NCBI GenBank assembly: GCA_904501775.1
Contig: CAJGCJ010000020.1
Location: 1 to 24,275, forward strand
Direction of reading: 5' to 3'
Length of the DNA: 24,275 bases
DNA from: an uncultured Bacteroidaceae bacterium
GTDB lineage: Bacteria > Bacteroidota > Bacteroidia > Bacteroidales > Bacteroidaceae
This document shows positions 1 to 7,976 of the stretch, one piece after another. Position 1 is the first letter of the stretch. Every line of letters starts with the position of its first letter. A program made the translations under genes and the position numbers. The notes beneath the pieces were generated by a model, which was given only the letters and a program-made list of their open reading frames with translations, ran no database searches and was not told the origin of the DNA.

Positions 1-487
1 AGGTGCATCACTGGTATTCGAGAAAGTGGATAATTCCACATTTCGAAACAACCTTGTTATGCTTGATGGCGATTTGCCTGCTATTATTGCAAACTTATTG
101 TTAGAGCAGCTAAATACCGGTGTTTCAACATTGAAAGAATTGGCGGACAAGATTACAGAAACTAATCCTTTGAAATACGATGTGGAGCAGGCTTCTCCAT
201 TCTATGCCTACAAAATCAAACATCTATTAACTTCGGCAGCATTGGGTATGATGCCGGCAACAGCATGGAGTGGCAAGTTTGATGCTAATGGCGGCTATCT
301 GGTAGTTAAAAAGGATGGTGAGATACTTTGCTACCACTTCTATGACCGCAATAGATTTGAGGATTATTTATTCTCAAATGCCTATTTGGAACGTTCAAGT
401 ACAACTCGCCATGAGTATGCTTCTATTGTAAAAGAGGCAGATGGCTCTTTGTCTTTCAAGTTGAATTTTCAGGTTAGATTAAAGTAA
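1..487 (+). CDS. HpaII-family type II restriction endonuclease, C-terminal part (5' end outside window)
   Basis: The open frame is already open at base 2 and reads without a stop to TAA at 485-487, giving 161 residues, so the gene starts left of the window and the internal ATG-like starts are not its beginning. The C-terminal stretch (a YKIKHLL..ALGMMPATAWSG segment, then GGYLVVKKDGEILCYH, then an ERSSTTRHEY segment and a final LNFQVRL) matches my memory of the HpaII restriction endonuclease family, which cleaves CCGG and is normally about 350 residues. No catalytic assignment is possible from this fragment. A partner cytosine methyltransferase would be expected just upstream. The family call rests on recognition of the C-terminal pattern rather than on an alignment, and a different restriction-like enzyme remains possible. 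Confidence 0.65.
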   Translation, partial: GASLVFEKVDNSTFRNNLVMLDGDLPAIIANLLLEQLNTGVSTLKELADKITETNPLKYDVEQASPFYAYKIKHLLTSAALGMMPATAWSGKFDANGGYLVVKKDGEILCYHFYDRNRFEDYLFSNAYLERSSTTRHEYASIVKEADGSLSFKLNFQVRLK

Positions 488-505
488 ACTTTGTGGGTGA
501 GCAAT

Positions 506-527
506 AAAAAACAGCATTCCGTTGCTG
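506..527 (-). terminator. Short hairpin with T-run, probable terminator of the two-component operon
   Basis: Read on the minus strand, CAGCA, a six-base loop and TGCTG are followed directly by six T residues. It lies 25 bases beyond the stop codon of the histidine kinase. The stem is only 5 bp, so this is a weak intrinsic terminator at best. Confidence 0.4.
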
Positions 528-551
528 AAGTACGTCAAATAAAAGCAATAG

Positions 552-1991
552 CTACACTTTGCTTAACGAGAAATCAAAACGCAAGCCACCTTCGGGGCGA
601 TTGGTGGCAATTATAGTACCACCATGGAATTGAACAGCGTGTTTTACAATTGCAAGTCCAAGGCCTGTGCCCCCTATTCGGCGCGAACGTCCTTTGTCTA
701 CACGATAGAAACGTTCAAACAGTCGCGGAAGCTGTTTCTCTTCAACACCGCAGCCGTCATCTTCGAAACGTATTCTGTAACATTTTTCATTGTTTTCTAT
801 CAATGATATGTATATATTTTTTCCTCCGGAATAGGCAATGGCATTCTCGGTCAGATTGCGAAAGATGGATACTATCAACGAGAGGTTTCCATCTATTGTA
901 ACTTGCTCATTGAAATTCGTATGCAGATTGAAACGCTCTTCCTCGGGCATAATATTCAGTTCGCCTGCTATTTCGTCTATTATATTATTAATAATAATAG
1001 GCTCCTTTGTTATCAGTTGGTTTCCATCTTCCATACGGGTTATTAGTGAAACATCGCACAGCAGTCGGCGCAGACGCTCATTATGGGTATAGCATCTCTC
1101 TATGAGTTCCATACGTTTCTCTTCACTCAGATTGATACCCGAAAGCAGTGTCTCAAGACAAACCTGTATTGATGCAACAGGGGTCTTAAGTTCGTGGTTT
1201 ATATTGTTTGTGAGCTCTCTTTTAATACGAATCTTCTCTTGCTCTTTGCGCATTGCCGTTTCATGGGCTATGTCGCGGTCTTTTACAGTCTGCTGCCATT
1301 GGGCATAGAGCTTTACAATATGATTTGATATAGAGCCCAATTCGTCATTTGAAAAGGACTCTTCTTCATCAAACGACTCACCCTTTTCAGCTTTTGCTGC
1401 AAACCTATTGAGTCGTTCTATATTCTTACCCAGTCTTCTGGCTGCAAAATAGGCAAGGGTACTCATGATAAGACTGACAAGAATAATAACTCCCAAAAAT
1501 GATCTGTCGGCCCTTAAGACTTTTTTTAATGAGGATGAATAAGGAATGGCCGTACGCACAATGTAGTTTTTACCTTTTGTGGCAGAATAGAAGTATTCGC
1601 GGCCGTCACTTGTCGATTGACGTCCTATGTGATAGGCTGCACCTTTTTTTAAGGCCTTGTCAACCTCAGGGCGCATACGATGGTTATCGAGCGAATCAAG
1701 TGAAATCATATTGTCATAAACAACATCGCCCGAAGTCGTTATTACTGATACGCGCACATCTTCAAAAGGTTGTTCATTAGACTTAATATACTCATCGCAC
1801 GATAGTCCGCTATCTATCGCTTTAATTATAAGAGTATTGTATAGTTGAAGTCTTGCATTCAGAGAATCGGACTTGTATTGTTTTTCTCGAGTATATTGAA
1901 AACCGATAAAACATACTACTATCGTCCACGAGAATGCAAGCAACATCAAGAAAAGTCGACTGTGATATGAGAGTTTAATTGCGAAAGCCAT
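552..1991 (-). CDS. Membrane sensor histidine kinase, PhoR-like
   Basis: Predicted sensor kinase of 479 residues when started at the ATG at 1989-1991; an upstream ATG in the frame would add 14 residues of poor quality inside the regulator gene. Transmembrane helices lie at about residues 12-31 and 164-183, enclosing an extracytoplasmic sensor region of about 130 residues. A HAMP-like linker follows, then a HisKA domain with the phospho-accepting His266 in NHELKTPVAS, and a HATPase_c domain with N-box Asn383, G1 box DDGCGV at 411-416 and G2 box GGTGLGL at 440-446. All catalytic boxes are intact. The start overlaps the end of the response regulator gene by 17 bases, implying translational coupling. 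The divergent phosphate symporter and the repeats between them suggest a phosphate-sensing PhoR role; that is inference, since sensor domains of this type are not diagnostic. Confidence 0.9.
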   Translation of the reverse strand: MAFAIKLSYHSRLFLMLLAFSWTIVVCFIGFQYTREKQYKSDSLNARLQLYNTLIIKAIDSGLSCDEYIKSNEQPFEDVRVSVITTSGDVVYDNMISLDSLDNHRMRPEVDKALKKGAAYHIGRQSTSDGREYFYSATKGKNYIVRTAIPYSSSLKKVLRADRSFLGVIILVSLIMSTLAYFAARRLGKNIERLNRFAAKAEKGESFDEEESFSNDELGSISNHIVKLYAQWQQTVKDRDIAHETAMRKEQEKIRIKRELTNNINHELKTPVASIQVCLETLLSGINLSEEKRMELIERCYTHNERLRRLLCDVSLITRMEDGNQLITKEPIIINNIIDEIAGELNIMPEEERFNLHTNFNEQVTIDGNLSLIVSIFRNLTENAIAYSGGKNIYISLIENNEKCYRIRFEDDGCGVEEKQLPRLFERFYRVDKGRSRRIGGTGLGLAIVKHAVQFHGGTIIATNRPEGGLRFDFSLSKV

Positions 1992-2673
1992 AGCCGAAAC
2001 CTGAGCGTGTAACAATATATGAACCGTAGACACCTATCTTTGAGCGCAGGCGTGTGATGTTTACATCAATGGTCCTGTCAAGAACAACAACTTCGTCGCT
2101 CCACACTTTGCCGAGTATCTGTTCGCGAGATAGAATCTTGCCGCGATGAGAAATTAGATAAGCAAGCAGTTCAAACTCTTTTTTAGCGAGCTTGGTCTCT
2201 ACCCCGTCAACAATACAACGTTTGAATTCCAAATCGAGTTGTAGTCCCTCGACTTGCAGAATATTGGATTTGTTTGCAGACGGATTGTGTATCTTCGTTC
2301 CCGAAGTACGGCGTAATACGCTCTTTACACGTGCAATGACATTGCGCACTGTATATGGCTTCATTATGTAGTCATCTGCTCCAATGTTCAGTCCCATGAC
2401 CATATCATCCTCTGTATCGCGGGCTGTACAGAATATAATAGGGATATCAGTTGTATTTACATCGGCCTTCAGCATCTTCGCCATCTTTATTCCGCTAATC
2501 TCACCCATCATTATATCGAGAAGGATAATAGAATATTGTTTCAGATCAAGAGCCAATGCTTGTTCGGCGCTGAAAGCAATATCTACATCATAACCCTCAT
2601 TCTCAAGGTTAAGCTGAAGAACCTCACATAGAGTCTCTTCATCATCCACTATCAAAATACGTTCAGTTGCCAT
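1975..2673 (-). CDS. OmpR/PhoB-family response regulator
   Basis: DNA-binding response regulator of 232 residues using the ATG at 2671-2673; the longer frame from 2697 would begin inside the promoter element. The receiver domain (about 1-118) has the acidic pair Asp10-Asp11, phospho-acceptor Asp53 in LLDIMMG, and the conserved Lys105 in the MKPY motif. The C-terminal winged helix (about 132-232) has the typical KEFELLAYL and DVNITRLRSKIG signatures of the OmpR/PhoB class. It is the first gene of a two-gene operon with the overlapping histidine kinase. The gene is divergent from a Na+/Pi symporter with a candidate Pho box in the intergenic region, so a PhoB role is favoured. Other OmpR-type regulators in Bacteroidales (for example RprY-like) look similar, so no gene symbol is given. 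Confidence 0.92.
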   Translation of the reverse strand: MATERILIVDDEETLCEVLQLNLENEGYDVDIAFSAEQALALDLKQYSIILLDIMMGEISGIKMAKMLKADVNTTDIPIIFCTARDTEDDMVMGLNIGADDYIMKPYTVRNVIARVKSVLRRTSGTKIHNPSANKSNILQVEGLQLDLEFKRCIVDGVETKLAKKEFELLAYLISHRGKILSREQILGKVWSDEVVVLDRTIDVNITRLRSKIGVYGSYIVTRSGFGYGFRN

Positions 2674-2696
2674 GTTTCTTTTATTTTTCTTGAGCA

Positions 2697-2704
2697 CAAA
2701 AGTA
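2697..2704 (-). promoter_or_regulatory. Bacteroidetes -7 element for the two-component operon
   Basis: The minus strand reads TACTTTTG, a perfect TAnnTTTG match, 24 bases upstream of the response regulator start. No convincing -33 element was found upstream of it, which would fit activator dependence. Confidence 0.5.
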
Positions 2705-2816
2705 TGCAGAATATTTGATTCTTCTAATATCAGAAAAAAGATTTAATAAAAATGTAACATTTGATTCTTTGGCATAACCTACAAATTGCCATGTAGCATC
2801 TTCTTTAATAAAAACC

Positions 2817-2849
2817 TAACATTTTTGTAACATTTATGAAACATTATTT
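2817..2849 (+). promoter_or_regulatory. Candidate Pho box: three tandem 11-bp half-sites
   Basis: Three adjacent 11-bp units share the core (T/A)AACATT: TAACATTTTTG at 2817-2827, TAACATTTATG at 2828-2838 and AAACATTATTT at 2839-2849. PhoB of other bacteria binds head-to-tail half-sites repeated every 11 bp and replaces the upstream promoter element, and this array ends just before a degenerate TTTGC at 2857-2861, 39 bases ahead of the symporter start. A further isolated TAACATTTGAT sits at 2755-2765. The binding protein is inferred to be the divergently encoded regulator. Confidence 0.55.
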
Positions 2850-2887
2850 TAAGTTCTTTGCAACGAGAAAATAAATTAATTAATCGT

Positions 2888-4624
2888 ATGAGTATTTTAC
2901 AACTATTTACACTGCTGGGCGCATTGGGAATGTTCCTGTATGGTATGAACCTGATGAGTTCGGGACTACAGAAAGCTGCCGGAGAGAAACTTAGAAGTTT
3001 CTTGTCAGCAATGACATCCAACTCATTCAAAGGTGTCATGACCGGTTTGGGTATCACATCCATTATTCAATCTTCATCGGCAACAACCGTTATGGTTGTC
3101 AGTTTTGTCAATGCCGGATTGCTGACACTTACACAGGCAATAGGTGTTATCATGGGTGCCAATATAGGCACTACCATCACAGCATGGATGGTTGCATGGT
3201 TAGGATTCAAGGCCGACATCTCTATTCTTGCAGTGCCTCTGATGCTTTTTGGCTTTCTCTTCTCAAATTCAAAGAAAGATAACCGCAAGAATATTGGTGA
3301 ACTTATAGTAGGTTTCAGCCTTCTGTTCCTCGGACTTTCATTCATGAAAGATGCTGTCCCCGATTTGAGACAGACACCCGAGGTGCTGGAGTTTGTTGCC
3401 GCATGGTCGGCTCATGGTTTCGGTTCGGTGATGCTGTTCCTTACCTTCGGTACAGTGCTTACACTTGTACTGCAATCTTCATCGGCAACAATGGCAATTA
3501 CCCTCATTATGCTCAGCATGGGATGGATACCGTTCGACATGGCTTGTGCAATGGTTCTTGGCGAGAACATAGGTACAACAATCACTGCAAACATAGCCGC
3601 ATCTGTAGGTAATACACAGGCAAAGCGTGCTGCAATGTCACATACTGTATTCAATCTCTTCGGTGTGGTATGGGCTTTGATTCTCTTCAATCCGTTCCTT
3701 AAGTTGGTTGGCTTTGTAACAGAAAACATCTTTGGATTGCCCAACCCTGCATCAGAAGGCTTTGCTGTTACCGACCCTACATCGGCCGAAGGTACTGCTG
3801 CCCTATACGGTCTTTCGATGCTGCACACAATGTTCAATGTAATCAACACTCTTATCCTTGTGTGGTTTACAAGACAAATTGCAAATCTTGTCAGCAAGAT
3901 TATACGCACACCCGAGAATCAGGAGAAAGAGGTCTTTAAATTGAAGTATATTTCAGCAGGTCCACTTGCAACTCCCGAACTGTCGGTTGAACAGGCATTC
4001 AACGAAGTAATCCATTTTGCAGAAATATCAAAGAATGGAGCTTCTTATATTAAAGAGGCTATTAATGAGACTGCAGATGATAAGTTCGAGGTTCTTAGGG
4101 GAAAACTGGTAAAGTACGAAGAGATAAGCGACCGGGTAGAATATGAGATAGCTACATTCTTGAATGGCGTATCGGCCGAAGAGATAAGCGAAAGCACATC
4201 GTACAAAATAAAAGCTATGTATAAGATAATAGGCGAGCTGGAGTCTTTGGGCGATTCAGGTGAAACAATCAGTCGCATATTGTCAAGAAAGAATATACAC
4301 AATAAAAGTTTCGACTCAGAAAGCATCAACAATCTCAACACTATGGCCGATGCTGTGATAACAGCATACGATGTGATGATAGAAAACCTGAATGCTGCAC
4401 ATAAAGGCGAATTGACTGATATTAGAAATGCATATAATGCCGAGGAGCATATAAACACTCTTCGAAACAATTTCAGGGATGCGGTTATTGAAGATATGGA
4501 TAGTGGCAGCAAGAATTACCAGTCAATGGTATATTATATGGATATAATGAATTCGTATGAACACATGGGCGATTTCATGATTAACGTATCTCAAGATCTT
4601 GAAAGGGCGTTCATACACAAATAA
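2888..4624 (+). CDS. Na+/phosphate symporter with C-terminal PhoU-like domain
   Basis: Inner-membrane sodium-dependent phosphate transporter of 578 residues (NptA/PNaS family). Two inverted-repeat transport halves each carry the family signature: QSSSATT at residues 61-67 followed by GANIGTT at about 90-96, and QSSSATM from residue 196 followed by GENIGTT. Roughly eight hydrophobic segments fill residues 1-330. The cytoplasmic tail (about 370-578) is helical and charged, as in the PhoU-like domain found in bacterial members of this family. The start used is ATG at 2888, because the preceding residues of the longer frame are polar and lie in the promoter region. It is divergent from the PhoR/PhoB-like pair and directly downstream of the 11-bp repeat array, which suggests induction under phosphate limitation. 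Confidence 0.93.
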   Translation: MSILQLFTLLGALGMFLYGMNLMSSGLQKAAGEKLRSFLSAMTSNSFKGVMTGLGITSIIQSSSATTVMVVSFVNAGLLTLTQAIGVIMGANIGTTITAWMVAWLGFKADISILAVPLMLFGFLFSNSKKDNRKNIGELIVGFSLLFLGLSFMKDAVPDLRQTPEVLEFVAAWSAHGFGSVMLFLTFGTVLTLVLQSSSATMAITLIMLSMGWIPFDMACAMVLGENIGTTITANIAASVGNTQAKRAAMSHTVFNLFGVVWALILFNPFLKLVGFVTENIFGLPNPASEGFAVTDPTSAEGTAALYGLSMLHTMFNVINTLILVWFTRQIANLVSKIIRTPENQEKEVFKLKYISAGPLATPELSVEQAFNEVIHFAEISKNGASYIKEAINETADDKFEVLRGKLVKYEEISDRVEYEIATFLNGVSAEEISESTSYKIKAMYKIIGELESLGDSGETISRILSRKNIHNKSFDSESINNLNTMADAVITAYDVMIENLNAAHKGELTDIRNAYNAEEHINTLRNNFRDAVIEDMDSGSKNYQSMVYYMDIMNSYEHMGDFMINVSQDLERAFIHK

Positions 4625-4680
4625 CCATTTGTGCAGAATCGGGAGTTCCGCAATTCAGTGAATTTCCTTTTTACAACACA

Positions 4681-4723
4681 GGTTGTACCATTCTCTATTG
4701 ACATGAATAGATGTGGTACAACC
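4681..4723 (+). terminator. Long interrupted hairpin after the phosphate symporter
   Basis: A perfect 10-bp outer stem (GGTTGTACCA at 4681-4690 with TGGTACAACC at 4714-4723) encloses a second 6-bp stem (TCTATT at 4694-4699 with AATAGA at 4706-4711) and a GACATG loop. It is 57 bases downstream of the symporter stop and is followed by TTGTTCTAT, only partly T-rich. A terminator or a 3'-end stabilising structure is likely. Confidence 0.5.
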
Positions 4724-4821
4724 TTGTTCTATAACATTGATTCTTGTATAACCATAAGGCAGATGCCTTTTGCCGCGACTCAAATAATTGTGCAAAATTT
4801 CATTATTTAAGCGTTTTTTAC

Positions 4822-4829
4822 TACTTTTG
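4822..4829 (+). promoter_or_regulatory. Bacteroidetes -7 element for the M3 peptidase gene
   Basis: TACTTTTG is a perfect TAnnTTTG match 54 bases upstream of the peptidase ATG. The upstream -33 region has no clear TTG at the usual spacing. Confidence 0.5.
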
Positions 4830-4883
4830 TAAAATGTATCTACTTATGCTACAAACAATTTCATAAAATAATAATTATAATCT

Positions 4884-6983
4884 ATGAAGAAAACAATTAT
4901 CACATCATTAACCACAATTGTTATGTTCACACAAATTTCATGTGGTGGTGGCGAGGGTAAGGTTGCTATTCTTAACGAGAGTAAGGCTCCGTTTGCAGCT
5001 CCCGAATTCCAACTGTATCAGACATCTGATTATCTCGAGGCATTCAAAATTGGTATAGCCGAAAAACGCAATGATATAAAGAATATCATTGAGAACAGCG
5101 AGGCTCCTACTTTTGCCAACACAATAGATGCTCTTGAACTCAGTGGAAAAACTCTCGGAAAGGTTTCGTCAATATTCTTCAATCTTAACGAGAGCAACAA
5201 CTCTCCCGAGATGGTAGAGGTTGAGAATGCAGTTACACCAATGCTTACCGAGCTTAGCGGATATATTTACATGAATGATTCGCTCTTTGCGCGCATACGT
5301 ACATTGTACGACAAAAAGGAGACTCTCGGATTGAACGAGGAGCAGAGCATCGTACTCGAGAACTACTATCAGCAGTTCGTACGCGGTGGTGCATTGCTGA
5401 ACGAGCAGGACAAAGCCACATTGCTCGATATAAACACCAAGCTCAGCCTTGCCTCAATAGAGTTCGGCAATAATCTTCTTGCCGATGGTAAGGATTTCAA
5501 GTTGCTGATAACAGACGAGGCAGATCTTAGCGGACTTCCGCAAGGTGTGCGCGATGCCGCAGCCGAGGCAGCAAAGGCAGCAGGCAACGAAGGCTGGCTC
5601 TTTACACTTGACAAGCCCAGCTGCATACCCTTCCTTCAATATGCCGACAACCGCGACTTGCGCGAGAAAGTATATAAGGCATACTACGAGCGTGGCAACA
5701 ACGACAACAAGAATAATAACAAGGATGTCATCCGCCGCATATTGCAGTTGCGCCAGCAGAAGGCAAAATTGCTCGGATTTGACAACTTCGCAGCATTTGT
5801 TCTTGACGAGAAAATGGCCAAAACAGTAGAGGCTGCCGATAATCTTCTTATGAGCATTTGGCAACCCGCCGTTGAGCGTGCCAAGGAAGAGCGTGCTAAC
5901 CTGCAGGCTATGATTGATGCCGAGGGTGGCAATTTTAAACTTCAGGGATGGGACTGGTTCTACTACACCGAGAAGCTTCGCATGAAGAAATATGCACTTA
6001 GCGATGCCGAGATCAAGCCCTACTTCCAGCTCGAGAATGTGCTTGCCGGTGCTTTCGATTGCGCAAAACGTCTCTATGGCGTCAACTTCACCGAGCGCAA
6101 GGACATCCCCGTGTATCACGACGAGGTGCGCACATTTGAGGTGACCGACAAGGATGGCAATCATCTTGCAGTGTTCTATACCGACTTCTTCCCCCGCGCA
6201 AGCAAGCGCAGCGGTGCATGGATGACTGAATTTGTGTCACAACGCAACATGGCAGGCGAGAATGTACGTCCTATGGTTGTAAATGTATGCAACTTCACTG
6301 CTCCCACAGGCGACACACCTGCATTGTTGAACATTGACGAGACACGCACACTGTTCCACGAGTTCGGACACGGATTGCACGGCATGCTCACACAGACGCA
6401 CTACCCCATGGTTGCCGGAACAAATGTAAAGCACGATTTTGTAGAGCTCTTCTCACAGATAAACGAGAAGTGGTCAGTAGAGCCCGAAGTGATGCGTACA
6501 TACGCAAAGCATTATGTAACAGGTGAAGTAATTCCCGACTCTTTGATTGAGAAGATGCAGCGCAGCGCACACTTCAACCTCGGATTCGAGACAAGCGAGC
6601 TTGTTGCTGCTGCATTGCTCGACCTTCGCATGCACACAATAGAGGATTACAGCAATTTCGATTGCGACCAGTTCGAGAACGAGGTGCGCAAGGAACTTGG
6701 CTTCATTCCCGAAATCGAATACAGATATTGCAGCACAAACTTTGCACACGTCTTCAGCGGTGGCTATGCTGTAGGATATTATGCTTACCTGTGGGCCGAG
6801 GTATTGGATTGCGATGCCTTTGAATTGTTCAAGGAGCGTGGTCTCTTTGATGCCGAGACAGCAGCATCATTCAAGCAGTTGCTCGAAATGGGTGGCAGCA
6901 AGGATCCTATGCGCGAATATGTACGTTTCCGCGGTGCAGAGCCCAATGCCGACGCTTTGCTTCGTGTACGTGGACTTAAATAA
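4884..6983 (+). CDS. dcp: M3-family zinc oligopeptidase / dipeptidyl carboxypeptidase, lipoprotein-like
   Basis: Metallopeptidase of 699 residues, the usual length of the Dcp/oligopeptidase A branch of family M3. The zinc-binding HEFGH is at residues 492-496 within the M3 signature LFHEFGHGLHGML; a glutamate zinc ligand is expected about 25 residues later, in the HDFVELFSQ segment. The enzyme should trim short peptides, releasing C-terminal dipeptides if it is a true Dcp. The N-terminus has a basic, hydrophobic signal ending in QISCGGG with Cys20, which reads as a lipoprotein signal, although Gln at position -3 is not the preferred residue. A periplasmic-side membrane anchor is therefore probable rather than certain. 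It is followed after 8 bases by the C_GCAxxG_C_C gene, so they probably share a transcript. Dcp and OpdA cannot be separated here without alignment. Confidence 0.9.
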   Translation: MKKTIITSLTTIVMFTQISCGGGEGKVAILNESKAPFAAPEFQLYQTSDYLEAFKIGIAEKRNDIKNIIENSEAPTFANTIDALELSGKTLGKVSSIFFNLNESNNSPEMVEVENAVTPMLTELSGYIYMNDSLFARIRTLYDKKETLGLNEEQSIVLENYYQQFVRGGALLNEQDKATLLDINTKLSLASIEFGNNLLADGKDFKLLITDEADLSGLPQGVRDAAAEAAKAAGNEGWLFTLDKPSCIPFLQYADNRDLREKVYKAYYERGNNDNKNNNKDVIRRILQLRQQKAKLLGFDNFAAFVLDEKMAKTVEAADNLLMSIWQPAVERAKEERANLQAMIDAEGGNFKLQGWDWFYYTEKLRMKKYALSDAEIKPYFQLENVLAGAFDCAKRLYGVNFTERKDIPVYHDEVRTFEVTDKDGNHLAVFYTDFFPRASKRSGAWMTEFVSQRNMAGENVRPMVVNVCNFTAPTGDTPALLNIDETRTLFHEFGHGLHGMLTQTHYPMVAGTNVKHDFVELFSQINEKWSVEPEVMRTYAKHYVTGEVIPDSLIEKMQRSAHFNLGFETSELVAAALLDLRMHTIEDYSNFDCDQFENEVRKELGFIPEIEYRYCSTNFAHVFSGGYAVGYYAYLWAEVLDCDAFELFKERGLFDAETAASFKQLLEMGGSKDPMREYVRFRGAEPNADALLRVRGLK

Positions 6984-6991
6984 TAATCGAA

Positions 6992-7456
6992 ATGAATTTG
7001 GAAGATAGAATAGAACTTGCTGTAACCCTATTTAAGGAGGGATACAACTGTTCACAGTCGGTAGTAGCTGCATTTGCCGACATGTATGGTTTTACACGCG
7101 AACAGGCTCTTAAAATGGGTGCTTCGTTCGGTGGTGGAATAGGACGGATGCGCCAGACCTGCGGTGCTGCATGTGGACTGTTCCTTGTAGCCGGATTGGA
7201 GACAGGATGCACTGACGGCAAAGACCGTGATGGCAAAGAGGCCAACTACAAGCTTGTGCAGAGCCTTGCTGCTGAATTCGAAAAACGTAACGGGTCGCTT
7301 ATATGTGCACAGTTGCTCGGACTCGAGAAGAATGCCCCTACTCCCACTACTCCCGAGGCTCGCACAAACGAATATTACAAAAAACGTCCATGCGTAAAAA
7401 TGGTAGAAGAAGCTGCACGAATTTGGGTGGAATATCTGCAAAATAGAGCTATGTAA
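6992..7456 (+). CDS. C_GCAxxG_C_C family probable redox protein
   Basis: Protein of 154 residues with six cysteines (20, 57, 61, 73, 105 and 134) in the layout of the C_GCAxxG_C_C family: YNCSQSV near the N-terminus, a GASFGGGIGRM glycine run, then QTCGAACG (Cys57 and Cys61), and later single cysteines in ICAQLLG and RPCVKMV. Such proteins are thought to be redox-active or metal-binding, but no reaction is established. There is no signal peptide, so it is presumably cytoplasmic. It starts 8 bases after the M3 peptidase stop with no visible promoter between, so it is probably co-transcribed, though a functional link to peptide breakdown is not evident. The start codon is the first ATG in the frame and the family's usual start. 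Confidence 0.85.
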   Translation: MNLEDRIELAVTLFKEGYNCSQSVVAAFADMYGFTREQALKMGASFGGGIGRMRQTCGAACGLFLVAGLETGCTDGKDRDGKEANYKLVQSLAAEFEKRNGSLICAQLLGLEKNAPTPTTPEARTNEYYKKRPCVKMVEEAARIWVEYLQNRAM

Positions 7457-7498
7457 AACTATTTTTATATTAAATTAGCTGAAAATCACGCAATTTCA

Positions 7499-7528
7499 TT
7501 GTAGTTTAAAAAAAATATTGTACTTTTG
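7499..7528 (+). promoter_or_regulatory. Promoter for the winged-helix gene (-33 TTG, -7 TACTTTTG)
   Basis: TTG at 7499-7501 and TACTTTTG at 7521-7528 are separated by 19 bases, the best complete Bacteroidetes promoter on this side of the window. The leader to the next start codon would be about 130 nucleotides. Confidence 0.65.
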
Positions 7529-7560
7529 CATCCGTTTATGAGTCTTTCGTGAACGGATGC
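7528..7560 (+). promoter_or_regulatory. Perfect inverted repeat at the transcription start of the winged-helix gene
   Basis: GCATCCGTT at 7528-7536 pairs perfectly with AACGGATGC at 7552-7560 across a 15-base loop. It begins on the last base of the -7 element, so it covers the expected transcription start. It may form a hairpin at the mRNA 5' end or be a DNA-level operator. Confidence 0.5.
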
Positions 7561-7666
7561 ATTATTTATGTCACTTTTGAATAATAATCTGTCTACATAA
7601 AAGAGTCAATTATGCAGAAATAATATAAGAACTATATTAGTGTTGAATTAAAACTTTATTTGAATT

Positions 7667-7864
7667 ATGAAAGAAATGGCTGGTGAATTTGCAGGTCGCA
7701 TCTGGAATGCCCTCAATGAAACAGAAGGTCTCACTCTTAAAGAGATCAAGAAAGCAACAAAATTGAAAGACAAAGAACTTTATTTGGGTCTTGGTTGGCT
7801 TCTCCGCGAGGACAAGATCTTCAACTGCGTAGCAGGTGAGGAGGAAATCTTCGCTCTTAAGTAA
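7667..7864 (+). CDS. Small winged helix-turn-helix protein, DUF2582 family
   Basis: A 65-residue protein, the full usual length of this Bacteroidales family. The sequence folds as a compact winged helix: EFAGRIWNAL helix, LTLKEIKKATKL as the helix-turn-helix, and LREDKIFNC leading into a hairpin ending in EEEIFALK. The charge pattern would suit nucleic acid binding, but targets are unknown. It stands alone, with its own promoter, a long leader starting with an inverted repeat, and a strong terminator right behind it, which suggests an independently and probably highly expressed gene. A role as a DNA- or RNA-associated regulator is inference from the fold only. Confidence 0.85.
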   Translation: MKEMAGEFAGRIWNALNETEGLTLKEIKKATKLKDKELYLGLGWLLREDKIFNCVAGEEEIFALK

Positions 7865-7881
7865 GAAGAACCCTTTCAAAT

Positions 7882-7923
7882 AAAAAAGCGACAAACCTGT
7901 GCAAATGGGTTTGTCGCTTTTTT
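7882..7923. terminator. Strong bidirectional intrinsic terminator
   Basis: A perfect 16-bp stem pairs the A-run plus GCGACAAACC at 7882-7897 with GGTTTGTCGC plus a T-run at 7908-7923 across a 10-base loop. The A and T tracts flank the GC part on both sides, so it works in both orientations. It ends the winged-helix gene and also lies downstream of the converging phospholipase D gene. Confidence 0.9.
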
Positions 7924-7976
7924 ATTTCTCTTTTTGATATGTTTAAAAGAATATTATTCTTAACTGATGTTGCGCA

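Noticed and set aside
2755..2765. A further TAACATTTGAT unit that could extend the Pho box
   Set aside because: It stands alone, 62 bp from the array and not in 11-bp phase with it, so it was not counted as part of the site.
5454..6164. Long minus-strand open frame of 236 codons inside the M3 peptidase gene
   Set aside because: It is the antisense shadow of a well-supported gene, rich in Leu, Val, Ile and Cys with no family signature.
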